DNA of 64,000 bases from Nymphaea colorata (taxonomy: Eukaryota > Streptophyta > Magnoliopsida > Nymphaeales > Nymphaeaceae): the NCBI RefSeq assembly GCF_008831285.2, contig NC_045145.1, positions 5,952,802 to 6,016,801 of the forward strand, written 5' to 3'. The notes below the pieces were generated by a model, which was not told the DNA's origin, made no database searches, and worked only from the letters and a program-made list of their open reading frames with translations. This document shows, in pieces, positions 58,900 to 64,000 of this stretch. Position numbers and translations under genes: made by a program. Numbering within the stretch: the first letter of the stretch is position 1; the number at the start of each line of letters is the position of its first letter.

Positions 58900-59159
58900 T
58901 GTTAAAGTTCTGTGGAAGAAGAGAACCAGAGAGAGAGAGAGAGAAAGAAAGAAAGAAAACGAGAGAAGATTATGTTTTTATTGATTGTCGCCTCATGATA
59001 TATATATATATATATAATCTCTTTGGCTTTAGCGAAGCGATATACAATTGAAACCTCCAAACTTGCCTAAATCAAGGAACAACTAATCTTGGATAAGATT
59101 CCTTAACAAGAAGATTGATTTGCCTTATTTTGATAAGGCAATGCAACGACTTTCCAACA
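58900..59159 (-). repeat. 5' LTR of Copia-2 (260 bp)
   Basis: Runs on the plus strand from tgttaaagttctgtgg to cgactttccaaca, followed by the AAATA target duplication. Contains GA/GAAA and AT microsatellites longer than those in the 3' copy. Confidence 0.9.
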
Positions 59160-59164
59160 AAATA

Positions 59165-60062
59165 CTTACTCGAGCAAAGGGAACTGAATGGGTTCTAGGG
59201 AAAAACACGGTTAAGCCAAGACTACTGGACTTTATTTGGGAGCAGCAAGGCTGCTGACTGGGAGAGCTTGCGAGCAGCAATAGGATGCTGGAATTGGAGC
59301 AAAACTATCTACGGTTGTGGAGCAGCTGAGTGCTGCAGATTGGGACAGTAGCAGGTGGCTGTCGGTTGGAAGCTCAAGGACAGCAAAAAGGCTGCTGTTC
59401 CAGAGCTTCGATGGGTTTGCTATTGAGAGACTAGAGCGGCAGGTTGCTGCTAATGGGGAGGGAAGCAAGAAATCTGCTATCACTGGTTTGGGAAGCAGCT
59501 AGTCCAAGCTTGGACAAAGAGCCACTCAATCGGGCTTAGTTCGATAGGTAGCCACCGAAGCATGCTGAGTAGCTACATTGCTGGTCTTGATAGTGAGTAG
59601 CAAGACTGAGAAAGTTGATAGGGAGGCAGCTGGAAGCTTCGGTAGATGACAGCAAGACTGTTTGTCTGAACTAGAAGACAGCAACCAACCGTTGCTGAAA
59701 ATTGGAGACAGCAAACTCTTGTTGTCATGGTAGCAGGACAGCAGGAGATTGCTGGTCTGGGCTTGAAGGTAGCAACGAATTCCTGATTATGGTCAGTTGG
59801 GGCTACGAAGGAACGAAGCAACTATGCTTTTAAGCCTAACAACAGAATGGGAATTGCTGATCTGCTTATCCGAACTTGAAGGTAGGAACTGCAGATTTGT
59901 TGGCAATAGAGCCATGGTTTAGGACTTACAAACAGCAAGGGAGTTGCTGTTTGGGAGCAGCAGAGAGCTCCTAGTGTGAAGGCAGCAGGGTGCTGCGTGC
60001 AACTGTTCTCCAATTCTATCAGCATTCAGATAGCGAAGGAGAAGCTGATCCAGCATGGTAGT
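59165..60062. repeat. AGCAGC/GCTGCT-rich cryptic repeat region
   Basis: From about 59231 short blocks such as 'gggagcagcaaggctgctg', 'gacagcaaaaaggctgctg' and 'agcaagggagttgctgtttg' recur roughly every 25-45 bases. They mix the motif AGCAGCAA with its reverse complement TTGCTGCT, so many small hairpins could form. Open frames in both directions (e.g. 59317-59502 plus) are side-effects of the composition. It lies between Copia-2 and the pararetrovirus; I could not assign it to either. Confidence 0.6.
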
Positions 60063-60471
60063 AGACATCCTCTAAAAGAAGTAGGGACGAAGCTGCTGAG
60101 TCCTTAACCCTGCAGCCTAATGTTTGTCAAGACCGGTAAAACTTGCCCCTTGTAAGTCATGGTTAAACTTTCCATGGGTACAGTGCTTCCCATGTAAAAC
60201 GTAAGCATCATCCGTTTGAGAAGAAACGTGAAAAACTTCTCTTTGGGAAAATCCCCCAAGTTAAACATAGGATTTGCGTTGTAGATCATCGCCTCAAAAT
60301 CTACCCTGGAAAAACCCTCTAGGATAAATATGGGTTATACGTTTGTAAATTTTTGGCATAAAAATTTACCCTATGACGTACCCCATAGGATAAGCTCTGG
60401 GTCACATCCTGAAGCAAATCGTTTCGAGGCGCTTCTAGAAGATCGTTGTAGTTACCGACCTTCTTTATGTA

Positions 60472-60496
60472 AATAAAGCAACGTTGTGTGAATAAA
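60472..60496 (+). terminator. Two AATAAA signals upstream of the viral promoter
   Basis: AATAAA at 60472-60477 and 60491-60496, about 300 bases before the TATA box. They might be the polyadenylation region of a preceding viral unit or chance in AT-rich DNA. Confidence 0.3.
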
Positions 60497-60521
60497 GACG
60501 AAGGAATAACAAAAAAGTGAA

Positions 60522-60784
60522 CACGTGGCATCCTCATTGAAGAAAAGACGAAGCGGCTACTGTAGCAGTTACTATAGCACTTCGGCGGACACTGTAGCGC
60601 ACTGTAGCACTTTTTTGCTTTTTAGACACGTTCGACTGCCACCTCATCCAGCACACGACATCTGTCCACCTTCGAGTTCCTTCGAATGTAACTACCTTTG
60701 TTTGTTTGTGTTTAGCTTGTTCGGGAAGGAATCCTATTCTTTTTCCATATTGTAATTTGTTTTAAAGTCCGGTGCCTATAAAAG
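60522..60784 (+). promoter_or_regulatory. Pararetroviral promoter with G-box, ACTGTAGC repeats and TATA box
   Basis: The TATA box TATAAAAG is at 60777-60784, followed by 'cactcccccagcg', so transcripts would start near 60808-60815. Upstream are four ACTRTAGC motifs (60559, 60571, 60591, 60601) and a G-box CACGTG (60522-60527). A TGACG motif lies further up at 60374. Clustered short enhancer motifs upstream of a single strong TATA box are typical of pararetroviral promoters. The factors binding ACTGTAGC are not known to me. Confidence 0.7.
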
Positions 60785-60807
60785 CACTCCCCCAGCGTTT
60801 GTAAGAG

Positions 60808-61869
60808 GTATCCTTATCATCCACACATCCTCTTCCATCCACACATCCCCCAACACACCATCTACCTCCGAGCACTTGCTTCCGAGTGCTTGAGTCCCTC
60901 TCCCTTCCTCACTCCCTTTCCTCTTCTTCTCCACTCCCATGTTGTTGTAAAAAGCGAACCGGCGCTTTTCGTCTGTAAATCCGGCCCCTCTTTATAATTG
61001 GTATCAGAGCCTAGTACGCTCTTGGTTTTGTAAGTATGCTCTGCTTTTAATGAAAGTTTTTATGTCTGTTTAAAGCTTTCTTTCGTGCTTCGCTTATAAG
61101 CCGAACGGGAAAGTCTCTTCCCCGGAAGCATGTCTCTTTGCATACGCCTGTATAATCTGTTGTTATGAATCTTGGTGTTTTATGTTGGAAGTTCTGGCCC
61201 TAGCCAGGATCTATGCGTAGAACCATGCTTTATAAAGAAGAACCTGCTGTAACATGTTTGTTCATTATCTGATTCCCGTGTTTTTGAGTTCTTGATTCTC
61301 TGGACGAGCCACTGTGTAAATCCTTTTAAGACCAAAAGGCTATTGTGGAAAAGAAGTACCCGTGAGGCGAGGAGGCCGTTTAGGGAAAAAAGTACACAAA
61401 CGGTGAGGTTTGAATGAGATGACAAAGGTGTCGCACATGGTGTTCTATGAAAGGAGAATATAACAAGTTTTTAAAATCGGGGGAATCATACCATAAGCTT
61501 ACCATGTTTTAGTTTGTTCTTTTTTATAATAGATGTGTTATCTGTTCGTAGAACCCTGTTCCTGTGAAAGGAATTTTTCCAACCTAAAACTTAAGACTCG
61601 TAAACAGAGTGTGAAGTTGTATGCATGATACATAGGACTGCGGGATTAAAAGAGATGAGTACCTAGTAGGCTCAAGAACCTTTTTTATTTTAAACAAAAT
61701 CTTAAGTACCCTTTGATTTCTGAACACGGTGTTTTCAAAAAATCCAAAAATATTTACTAGCCAAAATTACTAGTTTACTGAATTTTCTTTCGTCTTATAT
61801 GTATAGAATAGAACATTTGAATCCTGGAAAACATAAGACCCTAAAAACTTGTAAACCTTACAGACACTT
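60808..61869 (+). other. Viral leader region without a recognisable ORF1
   Basis: About 1.06 kb between the inferred start site and the first supported ORF. Badnavirus-like genomes have ORF1 here, but all three forward frames are broken by stops. Several short AUG-initiated frames occur, as in pararetroviral leaders. ORF1 is either decayed beyond recognition or absent. Confidence 0.5.
60999..61010 (+). other. Minus-strand primer-binding site of the pararetrovirus
   Basis: TGGTATCAGAGC, the 12-base complement of the 3' end of initiator-Met tRNA, used by all Caulimoviridae. It lies about 190 bases after the inferred transcription start, a normal distance. Confidence 0.9.
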
Positions 61870-62193
61870 ATGTTTGATAAAGAAGACATCTACATACAAA
61901 GTCTAAAAGAAACAAGAACCTACTACCCCGATGCAGAAGGATTAACCAGATATGATCCACCTAGTAGTTCTGATAAACTTATAGTTCGTCAACTAAACCT
62001 GCTAATCATTATGATGATAAAACTAAACCAAAGGCTTAGCCATCTCGAACGAACCTTAGGAAAAAAACCAGAACCATAGGAAGCAAACCTAGAGGAATTA
62101 ACCAAAAGACTAGACAAACTAAACATAGGAAATGGTGGGATCAAACCTACCCCTACCCCCATTCCTAAAAGTATAGCTTTTTCTAGAAGATAA
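61870..62193 (+). pseudogene. Pararetroviral ORF2-like gene (virion-associated, coiled coil), one in-frame stop
   Basis: An ATG at 61870 opens 69 codons to a TAG at 62077-62079. The same frame stays open to a TAA at 62191-62193, giving 107 codons in all. The middle (about residues 35-60) is a Leu/Ile/Met heptad-like helix (Leu-Asn-Leu-Leu-Ile-Ile-Met-Met-Ile) and, past the stop, another (Leu-Glu-Glu-Leu-Thr-Lys-Arg-Leu). The end is Pro-rich and basic. Size, coiled coil, basic tail and position suit the nucleic-acid-binding virion-associated ORF2 of badnaviruses. The assignment is by position and composition, not by sequence match. Confidence 0.6.
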
Positions 62194-62459
62194 TGGCTGT
62201 AAGACGTTCTTTTTCTAGTCTCAGTAGAAACCTCAGTGATACTAATGAAATAAGGCGAATAGACAATCTGTTAACTAGAATGATCCGAACCCAGGGTCCT
62301 AGCCCTAGAACATTAGAAGAAATAATAGACGTAAACAGAGATTTGGAAATATACAATAATCATCAACTCTCTCTGTTAAACCCTCGAACTTTATATAGGA
62401 CAGGATTTTGGAGTATTAACCCACAGTTAGTCAGAATAAGAAGTTTGTGTAACTACTGA
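62193..62459 (+). pseudogene. N-terminal part of the pararetroviral polyprotein (ORF3)
   Basis: The ATG at 62193-62195 overlaps the ORF2 stop as TAATG, a coupling typical of badnavirus ORF2/ORF3. The 88 codons are basic and Ser/Arg-rich at the start, then helical, ending with an Ile-Asn-Pro-Gln-Leu stretch that leads into the movement protein. A stop at 62457-62459 results from a frame change: the following movement-protein text is one base out of frame, starting at 62458. Downstream coding later returns to this first frame at 63108. Confidence 0.7.
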
Positions 62460-63114
62460 ACACCAAAACATTGGCATCATTAGTCATGACAGTATTAAAC
62501 AATTATTACGAAACCAAAATAGATTTATCCATCTTGGTCTGATAATTATAGGAATTAAGGGCCTAGCCAGAAGAAATCTAGGAACTAAAGTATTAATCAC
62601 TTTACTAGATAAGAGATGGGCAAATGATGCTAGGAAAGCCATTATAGCAAGTATGGAAATTGATATGTCTAACAACAAGGGCATATTTTATTGTGCACCT
62701 GATTTCTTGCTAAGCATAAGAGACCTTGAACATATTATCATAGGAATTCAAACTAAAGGATATGAAACATTTACGGGAAAAGCTAATTTACTTGTAAATG
62801 TCGGATTCTTAGGAAAAGTGACAAATAGTAGTACTACAAAGTACAAAATCGATACTAAGGCTATAATCAAATCTATGACTAGTAAAGGTATTAGGATGAT
62901 CAAGCCTATGGCCATTGACCCTGAAGAATTAGAAAGCTTAGATTGGAATATTAGTAAAAATCTAGAAATAAAGACTAATGTCAAAGTTCCTGAAGAAAGT
63001 TTAATGTTTAAAAACCCCAATGGTAGCTATACTGTGAGATTTTTAGACTATAAAGAAAAACAACATAAAGAAGAAATTGAATCTGAAGAATTCCGTAGCC
63101 AGATAGAAGATTAA
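62458..63114 (+). pseudogene. Movement protein (30K superfamily) region of the pararetrovirus
   Basis: The reading frame is open for about 218 codons from 62458; an internal ATG at 62653 is not the natural start. The region shows the 30K-type layout of badnavirus movement proteins: a Leu-Gly-Leu-Ile-Ile-Ile-Gly strand, a 'Leu-Asp-x-Arg-Trp' phrase, 'Glu-Ile-Asp-Met-Ser-Asn', 'Tyr-Cys-Ala-Pro-Asp', a Gly-Tyr-Glu turn and 'Asn-Leu-Leu-Val-Asn-Val'. Such proteins open plasmodesmata for virus spread. A TAA at 63112-63114 ends this frame, while similar text continues in the next frame from 63108. No stop lies inside the core. Confidence 0.8.
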
Positions 63115-64000
63115 TAGAAACCCTAGAAAATAATTGTATTCTCCTTCCTAAGGGATTTGACTTATCAGAAGACGATATCCTTAGACTAGAAATAAAATTA
63201 GTAGCAGAAGGAAAAATTCAAGAAGAAGACAACCTATATATAGATCCCACGAGAAATATTAGGATAAATAGACTGGAAGATATGCATATACAGAAACCTA
63301 TAAACATCTCAAAAAATCTTATGGAAATAGATGCTCCAGAATCATCCCTCGTGACCAGTGGAAGATCACCTCAAGACCAACAACAACCTCAACACCAAGC
63401 ACAACCCCAGTCAACGTCACCTGTACTTTCACCTGGACAACCCCCTAGAAGACCTTATGTAGAATATAAAGAAAGAGATACCTATACACCTAAGGGTAAA
63501 AGAATGCCCTTAGAAGCCATAGACAGAAAAGATTTAATAGATGAAGGAAGAATTTTGAACATTAGTGCTCATGATCCGCAATTATTACCCTCAGTAATAG
63601 ACATGTGGACTCAACGAGTTGCTAGGAAATGGGATAGGATGAATCAAGAAATGTGGACAACGGAAGAAATGTACAATTGGGTAGAAAATTTTTTAGGAGA
63701 AACCGCTAGAGCATCTTGGGAAGCATACAAAAGAGAACACCCACAAGACTTACAAAGAGAAATTCTTTTAGGTAAAAACATTTATAACTTTACCAATAAA
63801 ATACAATTACTCTTACTAGGATACCAGCCAAATACAGGGTATGATAAACAACAGCAAGACTCTATTAGAAAACTAGAGCAGCTCCAAATTAAAGACTGGC
63901 GCTATATTAAACCTTTTTTACAAGATTTCTTTTATTATAGTTCCTTAGCAGGCTGTTTTTATAATAAAAAGATAGGAGAAAGCCTATTTCTCAAATTACC
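63108..64000 (+). pseudogene. Linker and coat-protein-like region of the pararetroviral polyprotein (runs off the window)
   Basis: This frame is open without a stop from 63108 to the last base (about 297 codons) and has no natural start, so it is an interior part of the polyprotein. First comes an acidic linker with a Gln/Pro-rich, probably disordered part (about 63376-63450). From about 63590 a helical, Trp-rich region begins (Trp-Thr-Gln-Arg, Trp-Asp-Arg-Met, Tyr-Asn-Trp-Val, a Lys-Leu-Glu-Gln-Leu phrase and Tyr-Tyr-Ser-Ser-Leu-Ala-Gly-Cys) that resembles the start of badnavirus coat proteins. The Cys-His motif and enzymes would follow beyond the window. The first base frame equals that of the ORF3 start at 62193. 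Confidence 0.75.

Larger units (their letters stand above)
48617..59159 (-). mobile_element. Copia-2: older Ty1/Copia retrotransposon split by Copia-1
   Basis: LTRs at 48617-48843 and 58900-59159 face each other with matching ends, and the flanks carry a 5-bp target duplication, AAATA (48612-48616 and 59160-59164). The minus-strand order is PBS, captured host fragment, gag with zinc knuckle, protease, integrase, RT, RNase H. Removing Copia-1 and its duplicated GTTCC leaves about 5.1 kb, normal for the superfamily. Stops and frameshifts occur throughout. The RNase H end, polypurine tract and LTR start are deleted at the left. Confidence 0.9.
60063..64000 (+). mobile_element. Endogenous pararetrovirus (Caulimoviridae, badnavirus-like), 5' part, continues past the window
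   Basis: The plus strand shows a TATA promoter, a long leader with an initiator-Met tRNA primer site, a small coiled-coil ORF whose stop overlaps the next start (TAATG), and a polyprotein with a 30K-type movement protein followed by a coat-protein-like region. This order fits badnaviruses and their relatives. The copy is damaged: an in-frame stop in the small ORF, two frame changes around the movement protein and no recognisable ORF1. Protease, RT and RNase H would lie beyond 64000. The left edge is uncertain; 60063-60540 has no assignment but could be viral intergenic sequence. Confidence 0.8.

Noticed and set aside
58770-59051. Plus-strand 93-codon open frame across the captured fragment and the Copia-2 LTR
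   Set aside because: It is out of frame with the SCAI-like text over most of its length and ends in LTR microsatellites; no domain is present.
59317-59502. Plus-strand open frame with Ala/Ser-rich product near the viral copy
   Set aside because: It is generated by the AGCAGC/GCTGCT repeat; equally long frames occur on the other strand.
60999-61010. tRNA gene at the TGGTATCAGAGC sites
   Set aside because: Only the 12-base complement of the tRNA 3' end is present; no cloverleaf can be drawn. These are primer-binding sites.

Overview
This window looks like repeat-dense, intergenic DNA from a flowering plant. The evidence is Tat-lineage Ty3/Gypsy elements with a second RNase H, plant-type Ty1/Copia elements primed by initiator-Met tRNA, a CACTA-type end, a long solo LTR and an endogenous pararetrovirus (Caulimoviridae). 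The species cannot be told from the sequence. I found no intact host gene; nearly every coding trace is a decayed transposon or viral reading frame. The one host-like coding trace is a gene fragment carried inside a retrotransposon.

Layout. About 0.9-5.7 kb: a badly decayed plus-strand Gypsy element (element A), followed by a ~51-bp minisatellite (6.35-7.1 kb) and featureless AT-rich DNA. 9.8-15.95 kb: two diverged arms of a ~1.6-kb inverted repeat around a 2.8-kb spacer. 16.56-19.40 kb: a 2.8-kb solo LTR with a perfect 5-bp target duplication. 20.0-36.6 kb: a large minus-strand Tat/Ogre-like Gypsy element with ~4-kb LTRs, coding for a plant-mobile-domain (PMD)-like ORF, gag, protease, RT, RNase H, a second (archaeal-type) RNase H and integrase, all broken. 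36.6-41.2 kb: old repeat DNA, an LTR fragment and a perfect 27-bp hairpin. 41.2-43.95 kb: plus-strand PMD-like and gag remnants (element C), cut by a CACTA-like element (43.95-46.07 kb). 46.07-48.6 kb: leader and LTR of a further minus-strand Gypsy copy (element D). 48.6-59.16 kb: an older Copia element (Copia-2), split by a young, structurally complete Copia element (Copia-1, 49.305-54.749 kb). 59.2-60.06 kb: an AGCAGC/GCTGCT-rich repeat. About 60.4-64.0 kb: promoter, primer-binding site and the 5' genes of a badnavirus-like endogenous pararetrovirus that runs off the window.

Relationships. The nesting is readable. Copia-1 lies in the RT region of Copia-2 (target duplication GTTCC); Copia-2 has its own duplication (AAATA); the solo LTR has AATAT. 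The Tat element and elements A, C and D belong to related families: three carry the same PMD-like ORF before gag, and D shares leader and LTR-edge sequence with the Tat element. Copia-2 carries, between its primer-binding site and gag, an antisense fragment of a host gene whose start resembles the SCAI/DUF3550 family. All three readable integrases have lost the catalytic glutamate, and many nonsense changes look like C-to-T/G-to-A transitions, as expected of long-methylated silenced DNA. The most interesting objects are the captured gene fragment, the PMD-bearing Gypsy family and the pararetrovirus copy.
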